This document shows, in pieces, positions 41,201-50,424 of a DNA stretch of 64,000 nucleotides. Both the position numbers and the translations under genes were made by a program. The notes below the pieces were generated by a model. That model was not told the DNA's origin and did no database searches. It was given only the letters and a program-made list of their open reading frames with translations. Position 1 is the stretch's first letter, and every line of letters starts with the position of its first letter. Location of the stretch: NCBI GenBank assembly GCA_964035575.1, contig OZ037888.1, forward strand, positions 1,336,912-1,400,911, given 5' to 3'. This DNA is from Rhynchopus sp. YZ270_cl-10 (Eukaryota > Euglenozoa > Diplonemea > Diplonemida > Diplonemidae).

Positions 41201-42427
41201 GCAGTCGGCAGCGCGCAGGACGACTTAGACAAGAAAGAGGCAGCATTCCGCGCCAAATTTGACCCTCTCGAGCGGGAGCTAAACAGAACAAAGCAAGCCG
41301 CGCTCAACCACAAGAAAAAGCTGAACGCGGATTTGAAAAAGGCAAACGAGCTGCTCGAGAAGGGCGTCGCCACCGCGAAGGCGGCACTGGAATCTGCCAC
41401 CAAAGCGTACGAGGCGGCTTGCCAAAAAGCGAAGGAGGCTCTTGCAAAAGCAAAGGCAAAGTATGAAGCCGAGTTTAAGAAGGCGGAGGCAGCTGTTGCA
41501 AAGGCACGGGCGAAGTACAACGACGACATCAAGAAGTCAAAGGAGAACTTGAGGAAAGCAGACGAGAAGATGAAGCACGAAGTCGCGAAGGCGACAGCGA
41601 AGATCAGCTCCGCACAGCGCGACTGCGACAACATGCGGTCGAAGTACGAGAAGGCGAAGAAGAAACTGAAGAAGTGTAAAGTTTGGAAGAAGGCAAAGTA
41701 CGCCGCGAAGGTCGCCTCCTACTGGACTGCCTACAATGCGACGAAGAGAGTGTTGGACGCAGCGAAGAAGGTGATGTCGGCCGGCGCCGCTGCTGCCGCG
41801 AAGGTTGCTTTTGAGGCAGCAAAGTCGTCACTCCACGTCGCTCAGTATGGCGGCAACCGCGCTGTCATGCAAGTTGCAGAGAGCACCCTGGCAGCCGTAC
41901 GCAAGGGCTCCAGCAAAGCAGCCTTTGACAGTGCGCAGAAGGCTGTAAGCGGGCTCGGGAATCTGAGCGACTTCGTCGATCACAAAATCGCCAAGGCCGC
42001 CCTCGCAGAGGCAGAGAAGCTGGGGAAGAAGCTCATCAACCAAGCGCGGTCGGCACTGAACGCCTTCGCCACCTGCGCCCTGCAGGTCGCGTTTGTCGCA
42101 GCCCAGGCAGCGCTCGATGCCTGCGAAGAGTCGACTGTTGCGGTGTCCTTCAAGGTTGCGAAAAGCTCACTCAAGCTGTACGAAAAGGGGGCGACGGCGG
42201 TGGCGACGCTGGCTGAGAACTGCGCCGGAGAGATGTTCGACATCCAATCCTTCGTCATGGAGGCGGACATGAAGACGGAAGGCCCCTCGCAGTTCGATGT
42301 GAAGCTGAAGCTGATTGTGTTTGGGAAGAAGCAGAAGCTCGGCCTGACTTTCCAGCCAGGCAACGTGACGGGTCTGATTGACTCATTGCTGGATGAAGTC
42401 TGCGATTCAGCGTGCAAGATGGTCTAG
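38258..42427 (+). CDS. Large beta-rich protein with Ala/Lys coiled-coil C-terminal part
   Basis: A 1389-residue protein of unknown function, uninterrupted by introns. Residues 1-165 are acidic and low-complexity. About 165-970 consists of many short alternating hydrophobic strands separated by Asp/Gly turns (for example DELTVTFAMSSKSDDMEVMF, FIEINTAPPRPSFKIVF, GGVQLGKIGGEMGFRIS), a pattern of extended beta sheet or beta groove. About 978-1145 is an Ala/Lys/Glu coiled coil, followed by Ala-rich helices to about 1325 and a final beta segment. There is no signal peptide or membrane helix. The beta pattern recalls large DUF6603-like proteins of fungi and bacteria, but this is memory of style and not a match I can show. 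It could act as a filament or lipid-groove protein. Confidence 0.9.
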   Translation: MSVKDIKNLVEESNPLLKLSEIQGVVDGTVSDNDSSDDETGEVVSSSLLLQSAKDADASDTADVKTKTYTAKAVVLGSTSADNVTIVHSSKQKVITKGLSGDLAAAAVAQVYDNSGNQDDGGEGDVDVDDDGLHTACAANATASTAAPAAITLSDLLEGYSGDEYTFTSASFALKTKSTGVTTAKFQGLLNMDTTPLSLFREQFNLSRSGVFMDASISISEGTNVSSKKLDCQEIKICSEPVFNATLGDGLCITDVRFALGATRKESGAWDSSFATTGTLKMNFSEDETPTMLTASMAYDGGVLSLAASGTDVVVDLGNDIEVVFNSFAVKGSIDANGDAGCSLSAQLALSAGTLLDFGGKLVAGTADFGMYCKVTDLSLATISDVYQKVTGADKGLKFPKVLQGCTIDSLLVTFATEEMEVDTGLSLVKGAALDCDMTIGGFKVRVKGLVTEDEVAFEGSVLDGDFSKMGPIGKQIKVDELTVTFAMSSKSDDMEVMFYGDVQVFGIDLQACVLFEKTDGDSNVVIHATATPANYSDNGFSLGDLHKPLEGTFADSISFSELSFTYAQNVVESSTIKGLEGKRLEAGFSVGAVCGEIQALSDLLGSKQDGLKLEAFFPSDVSAGPEITIALPSSATINLGNGVTMGPPFIEINTAPPRPSFKIVFVMFVKVPKQKEKLEFQVGMEIDPIGAKASGLMKGFWEQPFQVKGLRIGPECLVEIGIIYATFSATGCPSSFAMKGGVQLGKIGGEMGFRISQDPLEQVLMGRLYTVQDSTSQGAVAATAGSDVAPITPEDLLSAIEAMTGTKLGSGKVPDFFEIYDLDLMVASSAGTLGTVAYKQGVTFNCVMKLFGVNAEVHAEISETGTSMIGAIDPFEIGPLQVYGAKGDRIRLEYELTKTSQSMLIDCAAELFGAEVSLYLMIAGKNDMYFEFTLAFGAALSFEVIGSKNPEGFYLRAEMQSDVVGYVVAQIMSGLKKSIDAVGSAQDDLDKKEAAFRAKFDPLERELNRTKQAALNHKKKLNADLKKANELLEKGVATAKAALESATKAYEAACQKAKEALAKAKAKYEAEFKKAEAAVAKARAKYNDDIKKSKENLRKADEKMKHEVAKATAKISSAQRDCDNMRSKYEKAKKKLKKCKVWKKAKYAAKVASYWTAYNATKRVLDAAKKVMSAGAAAAAKVAFEAAKSSLHVAQYGGNRAVMQVAESTLAAVRKGSSKAAFDSAQKAVSGLGNLSDFVDHKIAKAALAEAEKLGKKLINQARSALNAFATCALQVAFVAAQAALDACEESTVAVSFKVAKSSLKLYEKGATAVATLAENCAGEMFDIQSFVMEADMKTEGPSQFDVKLKLIVFGKKQKLGLTFQPGNVTGLIDSLLDEVCDSACKMV

Positions 42428-44059
42428 CGTGCTCTGTCCGTCCGAACCCGCAAGGAGCGGACGTCCGACAGCTGAACACGATGCACGCCCAGCTGCGTTT
42501 CAGATTTTTGGTGGCAATTGTGTTTTATAGTGATAAATAGTGACGAGCACGAATGGTGTTGACACAACCTGGTGCCCTCATGCCACTGTATGTGCGTTGT
42601 GCGAGGACAGAAGAGCGGCTTGTCGAGGTGTTACACTGCCAGTGCACTAAGTGTGCTGTCTGTTCATATTCACACGTCTTTTCCAAGATGTGTTGCGATT
42701 ATACGTGTGTTCTGTTCGTTTTGTGGATGTTTACGTTAGATTTGGAGTGAACGTAACACCTGCAGACTTGCTTGTTGCGGGTGTTTTCACTACCATGCAT
42801 GCATTGTGGTGCATAGTGTTTTGACCACTTGGTTTTTGGAGTGTCTATCTGTACACTTCATTTCCGACTTTGCTTTTCCCTGGGGTTTGGGGCTCTTGCT
42901 GTTTCGTTTTACCAAGGTGGGGCGTTGAGGAATTCCACACACCTTCCATATTTTTGTGTTGAATGATTGAGAGTTTCGGTGTTGCGATGTGTTCTGCTTC
43001 GATGACTGGCATGAGGGCTGTGTGCGTGTTAAGAAGACCTTGGACGAGAACACCTGCCTGCCCTACTCCGTTGACATGGGGTTGGGAGAGGCCAGCGGTC
43101 AAGCACCCTGTACCTGAAATGAGTTTATATTTTGTACTTTTTATAGGTCAAACGAAGTTGGCAAGGGAAATGCTACTGTCGCTCGCTAACTGTTTTCACC
43201 CTCATTTGTGCTCCTCCCTTCTCACACATCACCATCTGTACTTTCATTTTCTTACCTTTTCAATTTGGCTCTTTTTTTGTAAACATTATGTCATATCAGT
43301 TTTCAGGAAAACTAAAAAGGTGGAAGCCTACAACTCACAAACTCTCCCCCTGTTTCGTTTCCCGTTTTTCCTGTGTGGGTATATTTTTGTACTTTCACAC
43401 AAAATGATTTAAATCTATAAGTTAGAAAGTGTCCTCAGTGGCTAACTGTTACTAACGTTAAACAAGAACTAAAAAAAACACCTGTTTTGCCTCACTGCAT
43501 CGTGCTGGTGTGTGATTTCGACCTGGGTTTGTTGTTTGTGCATTTTGTGTATTGTATGTATAACACCTGAGTAATCCCACAAGACACGGAGACGCACACA
43601 GTGTCACCGCCAGCTGCTAACTGCACGACGCACACCCTCCTCTCCTCTCCTCCCCTCCCCTGTCCATTACACTAGTGTGCGCAACTTTTCAGTTTCACTC
43701 ACCACAGATTGGCAACCCCACCCCCTTTTTGTTTTACCACGATCTCCTGTCTGGCGCAGCACACTTGGAGACTCCAGCGTTCCCCATCGTGCGCGGTGCT
43801 TGTCCCAGCAAGATACAACCACCAACAGGCAGTACCGGTCCCTACTCAGACTAAACCACACCACACCACACCACACCAACACGGTGCTGTTATGTGTAAT
43901 TATTTGCCAGGAAATACCCCCATAAGCCCAAAGGTTTGGCGTATCCACAGTGCGCAACTGTGAGAATGGAAAGGGGAGAGATAAAACTCACGCCATGTAC
44001 CCACGTACACCACAACAGACACTCTCTTCCTCTCTCCCCTTTCTGTACACCTCCGAACA
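42428..44059. other. Intergenic region
   Basis: No sure gene. A 65-codon ATG frame at 42553-42750 is Cys-rich but featureless. 42971-43117 is an exon-like open stretch listed separately. The last 150 nt before 44060 include CACCACACCACACCACACC and a long C/T-rich run near 44021-44055. Confidence 0.5.
42971..43117 (+). pseudogene. Exon-like relic ending in a stop
   Basis: An open stretch without ATG, between two stops, reads FCFDDWHEGCVRVKKTLDEN and continues CLPYSVDMGLGEASGQAPC before TGA. Codon use resembles the sure genes, unlike the surrounding DNA. It could be a last exon or remnant of a lost gene; no family recognised. Confidence 0.3.
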
Positions 44060-46690
44060 ATGGTGTCATGCAGCATCCAGTCGCTCACAATACTGCTGTG
44101 TGTGGTGCTGATTCTTTCGACAGGTGCGATCATCGGTGGCTTCACATTAACAACATGGGATGACCTTCTGGAGAAGGCACGTGACACAGGTGACGAGAGC
44201 TTCGGGATGTGTCTCGACAGTGGTACGGCGGACATCGAAACGGTCTCGACACGTTATCTGCGCTCCGTCCTTGGCAACGTGGACACGGCGGTGAAGGAGT
44301 ACCTGAAGGTGCCTGAGCAGCTCGTGGTCTCGCTCGCCACCCTGGCGAAGGCACACCACCCAAATGTCAGCACAAGCCCCGCCTTTGCGGATTCACATTT
44401 GCGTCCTGCAATCATGTCCGCTTACCTCGCTGGGCAGATGGCTGGGGTCAACCATTTCTACATAGAAACATACCCGTGGTCCGCTGTGCACCCCTATTAT
44501 TGGAAGAGGGGGGACGGGTTTGCAGGGTGGGGCTCGGGGATTATGTTCAGATATGTAAACCCTGCGAGCGGTGTCGTGCCTACGAACGGCAGCAGGGTGG
44601 TCCTGGCGTGGGAGCAACGTGACCCTGCAACGATGGCAGTGGGGGTTTCGGACTGGGCTGTCTACACAGAGGCCGGCGACCGGGGAGAATTCAAGTACCC
44701 CAGCGAGCCGTGCAACCACCTGCCTGACTACAACAAGGGCCAGGTACGTGGACTGTGCATCTACCCCACTCGTCTTATTTCACCCTTGGGTGGGCACAGT
44801 GATCAACACCGTGGGAGGGTGCAAGCCAACGTAGAAGACCACATGCCAGATCTGTACCCGGCGGACACGCTTGTCTACGACACGCTGCAGGTGCAGTGGG
44901 ACTTCATGTCCTGGGAGCTCACCTACACCTTCACCCACCCAGATATGTACACGATGTTCCCCAAGCAGGGCAAGCGCGTGGGTTCCGTCGGCACCCTCCT
45001 CACTGCGGAGGGGATAGTCAAGGTAGTGCGTGCCCAGCTGCTCCCGAAGGACGCGTCTCTGTACCTGGTGCAGTGGGAGCGTGCATCGGGCTCAGTGGGC
45101 ACACTTGTCGCGTACAACAGAGGACGGCAGCTGAGGTTCGTACTGCGCCTCAGCGGCATCGGCCTTGAGACGCTCCTGGCAGAGAGCTTCAACATAACGA
45201 ACCACTCGATGGAAGACGCGACGTCGCACATCCCTTCAGTGATTGCAGAGCACGGACGGTATGCGTTCACACACCAGCGGAACTACAGAGACCTTGTGGA
45301 GAAGACAGAGGACTCCTTCCTGAAGTGGTCTGACTCGAACGGCACGGAGTTCTGGACAATAACGTCGACGATCGAGCACAGAACGATTGCGTGGTACGCG
45401 AACCTTCTGGTACCGAGGGCGTCTGTTATGGAGACAATTGATGCGTCGACGAATGCAATCCGTGCGAAGGTGGCAGCAGATCTGTCCTCTGCAGACGCAC
45501 AGAAGGAGGATGCGGTGATTGTGATGGTGATTGTGACGGCCGTTGCGATTATGGGACTTCTTGCCATTGCTGTTGTGTTCACACGCTACATCACGTCACC
45601 TCTGCTGAAGCTTGGGAGTGAGATGGCAAGTGTGGCTGTGATGGACCTGGAGGCTGTGGACACGGGCCGTGCAGTTTCGCAGCTGAGTGAAGTGGGGATG
45701 ATGCAGCGCAGCTTTGTTACCATGGTGGCGAACCTGGTGGAGTACCGGAACTACATGCCGCAGAGTGTGCTTGTCAACGAGAGTCAGGAGGAAGAAGCCT
45801 CAGAATCATCCAAGAACACACGGAAGTCCCACACCAAGGTGCGTTCTGGTGCCTCATCCCGCACCTGCAGCACGGCCTCGATGGCGCAGAGCTCAGAGGT
45901 GGTGCAGACACAGAAGGCAACGCTGCGTGTTGAAGGAATGAAGAGGAAGAAGGTGTCGCTGGCACACATGAACGTCGTGTCGTGGCACGCCTTCTGCAAG
46001 AAGCATAAGGACGCAGAGGTGCTCTCCGCACACGGTAGTGTGATTGAGAGGATCCTGGTAGCGGTGCAGCACAACAGGGGTGTGTGCGACACATTTGCTG
46101 GCGACAAGATACTTGCCACCTTCAACGCCTTTGCTCCCGCCACCACACACCGTGTTGCCTGTGTGCAGGCTGCATATGAAGCAGCAACAGCACTTGGCGA
46201 TGTACACAAGATCTCGTACGGGTGCACTACAGGCGAGGCACGTGTCGGGAACATGGGGTGCAACGGGATGAAGAAGGTGTCAATTCTTGGACAGTGCACG
46301 TCGTGGGTGGTTGTGCTTGAGCGTTGGAACAAGAAGCGCAGCCTGCCTGGTGTCATTGACCGTATCCTGTCGCGTGAGGTGGAAGGACAGGTGCTGGTGC
46401 GTTGCGAAGGTGCTGTGCTGTACGAGAAGCTGAGTGAGAAGGCACAGCCTGTGTATGCTGTAAAAGGTCTGTGCAGCAGCGAAAACGAGGAGTGGATGTA
46501 CCAGCTGGAGTCCGCAAAGAACCCTGATGCACTGTGGAACGAGGTCTTCGAGCACATCATCAAACAAGACTTTGAGAAGGCGTCTTCTGTGCTGGACAGC
46601 GTCGCTCAGGACCAACGCACACCTTACGAAGAGCTTTCCGGCTATGTGGGTCAGAAGGCTTACGCCCCACTCATTGTGGACATGCACTGA
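44060..46690 (+). CDS. Receptor-like protein with HAMP and inactive class III cyclase domain
   Basis: An 876-residue membrane protein. A helix at about residues 8-30 and a second at about 482-510 enclose a roughly 450-residue outer domain rich in aromatic residues and N-glycosylation sites, probably a Cache-type sensor. A HAMP-like linker (RYITSPLLKLGSEM) follows at about 507-555, then a Ser-rich segment and a class III nucleotide cyclase fold at about 640-800. The fold is clear from CDTFAGDKILATFNAF and GCTTGEARVGNMG. However, the first metal-binding Asp position reads LAHMNVVSW, and the VNxxxR catalytic motif is replaced by TSWVVVLE. One metal Asp (in GDKI) remains. The domain is therefore probably catalytically dead and regulatory. 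A possible 56-nt intron at 44744-44799 was dismissed because its removal would put a stop in frame. Confidence 0.92.
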   Translation: MVSCSIQSLTILLCVVLILSTGAIIGGFTLTTWDDLLEKARDTGDESFGMCLDSGTADIETVSTRYLRSVLGNVDTAVKEYLKVPEQLVVSLATLAKAHHPNVSTSPAFADSHLRPAIMSAYLAGQMAGVNHFYIETYPWSAVHPYYWKRGDGFAGWGSGIMFRYVNPASGVVPTNGSRVVLAWEQRDPATMAVGVSDWAVYTEAGDRGEFKYPSEPCNHLPDYNKGQVRGLCIYPTRLISPLGGHSDQHRGRVQANVEDHMPDLYPADTLVYDTLQVQWDFMSWELTYTFTHPDMYTMFPKQGKRVGSVGTLLTAEGIVKVVRAQLLPKDASLYLVQWERASGSVGTLVAYNRGRQLRFVLRLSGIGLETLLAESFNITNHSMEDATSHIPSVIAEHGRYAFTHQRNYRDLVEKTEDSFLKWSDSNGTEFWTITSTIEHRTIAWYANLLVPRASVMETIDASTNAIRAKVAADLSSADAQKEDAVIVMVIVTAVAIMGLLAIAVVFTRYITSPLLKLGSEMASVAVMDLEAVDTGRAVSQLSEVGMMQRSFVTMVANLVEYRNYMPQSVLVNESQEEEASESSKNTRKSHTKVRSGASSRTCSTASMAQSSEVVQTQKATLRVEGMKRKKVSLAHMNVVSWHAFCKKHKDAEVLSAHGSVIERILVAVQHNRGVCDTFAGDKILATFNAFAPATTHRVACVQAAYEAATALGDVHKISYGCTTGEARVGNMGCNGMKKVSILGQCTSWVVVLERWNKKRSLPGVIDRILSREVEGQVLVRCEGAVLYEKLSEKAQPVYAVKGLCSSENEEWMYQLESAKNPDALWNEVFEHIIKQDFEKASSVLDSVAQDQRTPYEELSGYVGQKAYAPLIVDMH

Positions 46691-48219
46691 GCTGCACACC
46701 TTCGCTCTCTGGCCCGTCACGTTCTATTGTGTACTGTGCAGTCGTTAACTGTACCCAGAGTGTGCTGTTTCCACGCCACACTCTGGGCCCTTTTCTTGAA
46801 CGTTTCAGGTCAGGTGTCCTAGTGGTGAGGTGGAGAGCTGTCAGTTCTTTCCCTTTGCTCTCCCTTCTTCACACTGTACACTGTAGTTTTTACTTTAGAG
46901 CTGTGCGCCACCCACACCCACCCTCACCATAGGGTGGAAAACACCAAAAAACACAAAAAATAGTTGCACATCAGAAAAAATGTTCATTTTCTAATCGTGT
47001 TATTTGGAGATATTGAGGCCTGAAAAACTATTTTTTTTTAGTCCTAACCTGATACCCTTCATGTTAGTGACACTTGGCATTCGGCCAAAAATCAGCTTTT
47101 TCGGTCATTTTTGCTTTAAAAACACATGTAACGCACGCGAACGTCAGGTGGGCCATGTGGGCCAGTGCGAGGTCCTGTTCATGTTTCGAGACTGTAAAAA
47201 AAAAATGGTAAAAAGAAAGCCCCATCCCGCCCCTTCCTCCCCTCCAGAACCAGCTGGGCACCAATACTGGAAATACTGCAAAACCACACAGACTGGACAG
47301 TCTATATTCTCCCCTCGAAGTGACCTCTGGATTTCAAAAAAATAAAAAAGGTCACTTCAGAAGTGGTAAAAGTTACCACTCTTAGGACCCCTGCATGCAC
47401 ACAATACGACAGGTTTTTTAGCCCGTCACCTAAAGCACCCCCTTTTTGGCCAAAAGTGGTGATGGGTGATTTTGGCTTGACATTCAGAGGCAATAAAAGC
47501 ATTTGTCATCACCTTACAGTAAGACAGGTTGATGGTCAATAGCACAAAACAAAGAAAAAAAAAAGAAATGAAGTGCCCTTGCGGTTTCTGCCCTTCACAG
47601 GTGCATCACATTCCCTTTCTGCATTATTTGTTCATCCCACAAAATTTGGAGTCAACTGCTCTTTTTGTACACTTAATTTAATAAACGGTTCCGTTTTTCG
47701 ACAGTGCGTTAGCTCAAAATTCTAAAAAACCTTAGTTTTTTTAGTTTAGTTTTTACTATAAGGATGTGCGCCACCCACACCCACCCACATCCCTAGTAAA
47801 CTTGTTTAAGCAGCTCTGCTGCGTCTTGGGGGTTCGATTGTATATTTTTACGCCCATTCTTTTGAAAATGTGTCAGTAGGGTCACCAGGGGGGCGCAAAA
47901 AAAACCCGAAAAAGGGCACAAAAATCACACAAAAAAGACGCGAAAAGGGCGGGAAAAGGGCAGGAAAAAACCGGTCCCCAGCCGAAAAACCCCCGGAAAA
48001 TAGGCCCGTCAGGTTCAGGCCTGGTCCTGTTCAAAAAATGGACTGCCAAATGACATGTGGCATTCGGCCAAAAGTCAGCTTTTTTGGTCATTTTTACCTT
48101 GTAAAACATGACACTTGTGGCATGCTTCCCAGCACAGGAAAGTGCATTGAAAAACCTGAAAAAACACATGTAATATGTGATGGTCAAAAGTGCAAGATTC
48201 CTTCGATGAACTTTTTGAG
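46691..48219. other. Intergenic region with short dispersed repeats
   Basis: No gene. GTGCGCCACCCACACCCACC with similar leading sequence occurs near 46903 and 47766. GCATTCGGCCAAAA with the following CAGCTTTTT...GGTCATTTTT occurs near 47089 and 48059. Purine-rich G/A tracts fill 47880-48000. Confidence 0.55.
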
Positions 48220-48439
48220 TACCTACCCTCCCCCGTGCATAAGTCCGACCCCCATTACCCGTGCACAAGTCCGACGACCCGTGTATAAGTCCGGGCAGAT
48301 TTGAGCTCAGGATCGGACTTATGCACAGGCCGACTTATGTACCGGTTTTCTGTACTGGTGGTGGGGAGAACTTTTTTGGGGCGTTTTCCCGCTCGCGAAG
48401 CGAGCGCAATTTTATTTTTATTGGCGGTGCATTCACCAG

Positions 48440-48690
48440 GGATCACGAAATTTTACCCTGTCTTTGTGCACCTTCGGTACAACGCGGCAGGCAGGCCAAA
48501 CAGCGTTGGACTCAGAGGAATGTCTGCTGTGCAGGTATCAAACATGAGAAGCAACTCCCAGCAACAAGGGGCACCTTTTGGCTGTTGAGACCGTTTGGGG
48601 TGCAAAGTTTTCCACAATTTTGCAGTAACAGGTTCGCATCTTTGAGAATTGTGAGGATGATGTTTTGACATGAGAAGCATGAAGATTGGT
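48440..48690 (+). repeat. Core repeat, copy 1 (forward)
   Basis: Core sequence around TGTGCACCTTCGGTACAACG, AACTCCCAGCAACAAGGGGC and GTGCAAAGTTTTCCACAATT, present three times in the window. Here it lies in forward orientation inside element 1. Confidence 0.8.
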
Positions 48691-49080
48691 GTGACATTCC
48701 CTCATGTGTGGGTCACTCACGCTGGGGTCATGTGACGCATAGGTCTGGGTACCTGGTGCACAAAACCGGTGTATAAGTCCGAAACCCCGTGTATAAGTCC
48801 GGAGGCCCTCCCAGCCCCCCCAAAAACGGACTTATACGCAGACTTATGCACGGGGGGGAGTTAGGGGGTGCAACCTACGAGTAAATTTCTGTCACGCTAC
48901 CCAATAAATCATAAAAAAGTGCAAAAAAATCATTCGAAAACACAAAACCACCCCAGAAAACACATTTGTGGGACTATTCCTCACTATTTGGCACGTTTTG
49001 GCACTTTTGGGAGCTTTTTTTGACACTTTTTGTAGCGTTTTCAACCCGTTTTCACCGTTTTCTGAGGGGATTTGATACAG

Positions 49081-49568
49081 GTGGTGCTTCCCGGGGGGTG
49101 TGCATTTCACAAATTTTCACAAAATGTGACAAGTTTTCACAAATTTTCACAACACGAAAACTGCTACAAAATTGTGAAGGCTGGCGAAAAGTGGTGAAAA
49201 ATTGTGAAAAATGTGAAAAGTTGTGAATAGTTGTGAAAAGTTGTGAATTGATTTTTTTTTTTGGGGGGGTTTTTTTTGGGTTGGGTGGTGACCCACCCAT
49301 TGAGGGGTATGCTGGGATTCACAAGATAGAACGTGATGTGGTGTACCAGTGTACCTGTGTACTGTGTGATGTGCGGAAATGACGAGAACTTGTCCATTTC
49401 GGCAGATTGACCCCACCACTGGCCGGACGGATTCCGGAAATGCAAATGCCGGCATTTAAAAGCTTCACCAACGAGAGAAAAAAGGGTAGTGAAAAGTTGT
49501 GAATAGTTGTGAAAAGTTGTGAATTGAATTGAAAATTTGTGAAATGCATACCCCCCGGGAAGCACCAA
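49081..49568. mobile_element. 488-bp MITE with TGGTGCTTCCCGGGGGG ends
   Basis: About 38-bp terminal inverted repeats (TGGTGCTTCCCGGGGGG, continuing TGCATTTCACAAATTTTC) with two mismatches. The trinucleotide CAG precedes (49078-49080) and follows (49569-49571). The inner arms carry TTGTGAAAAG-type short tandem repeats on both sides. It is nested in element X. Confidence 0.7.
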
Positions 49569-49732
49569 CAGGGCGATTTATCAAAAAATTCATTTTTTTT
49601 AAATAGTCCAAAACAAGAGGAAAATAGGTTTTTTCCAGTCAGATGTGTGCACGGAGCGATTTCTGGGGGGTTTTGGAGCCAAAAGTCTATTTTTTTGTAT
49701 GCCTTTGCTGAAAATTTTGAAATTTTTTTATA

Positions 49733-50424
49733 CCTACCCCCCCCCGTGCATAAGTCCGACCCCCATGACCCGTGCATAAGTCCGATGACCCGTGTATAAG
49801 TCCGGGAAGATTTGGGCTCAGGATCGGACTTATGCACAGGCCGACTTATACACTGGTTTTGTGCTGGTGGTGGGGGGAAATTTTTTTGGGGCGTTTTCCC
49901 GCTCGCGAAGCGAGCGGGAGAAAAAAATTGAGGTGTTTTTCCGCGAGCGAAGCGAGCGTAACTTTATTTTTATTGGTGGTGTATTCACCAGGGATCATCT
50001 TCACGCTTCTCATGTCAAAACATCATCCACTCTTCTCAAAGATGTGAACCTGTTACTGCAACATTGTGGAAAACTTTGCACCCCAAACAGTCTCAACAGC
50101 CAAAAGGTGCCCCTTGTTGGGAGTTGGTTCTCATGTTTGATACCTGCACAGCAGGCATTCCTCGAGTCCAACGCTGTTTGGCCTGCTTGCGGCGTTGTAC
50201 CGAAGGTGCACGAAGACAGGGTAAATTTTGCGGTGTCACATGTGGGTCACTCACACTGAGGTCATGTGAGACTGCATGGGTCTGGGTACCTGGGTGCACA
50301 AAACCGGTGTATAAGTCCGATACCCGTGCATAAGTCCGAAACCCCGTGTATAAGTCCGGAGGCCCTCAGCCCCCTCAAAAATCGGACTTATACGCAGACT
50401 TATGCACGGGGGGGGGGGGGTAGG
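49733..50424. mobile_element. Inverted-repeat element 2 (GTGCATAAGTC family)
   Basis: 692 bp between TA at 49731-49732 and TA at 50425-50426. Ends are CCTACCCCCCCCCCGTGCAT and its mirror with a longer G run. Arms match element 1 but the inner core is in the opposite orientation. It is nested inside element X. Confidence 0.75.
49995..50235 (-). repeat. Core repeat, copy 2 (inverted)
   Basis: Reverse complement of the core at 48440-48690 (CCCCTTGTTGGGAGTTGG, GTGCACGAAGACAGGGTAAA), while the arms on both sides stay in the same orientation as in element 1. Confidence 0.8.

Noticed and set aside
44744-44799. Possible 56-nt intron (GTACG...CACAG) in the pseudo-cyclase receptor gene
   Set aside because: Removing it would put TGA directly in frame, whereas the unspliced frame reads on through HAMP and cyclase domains.
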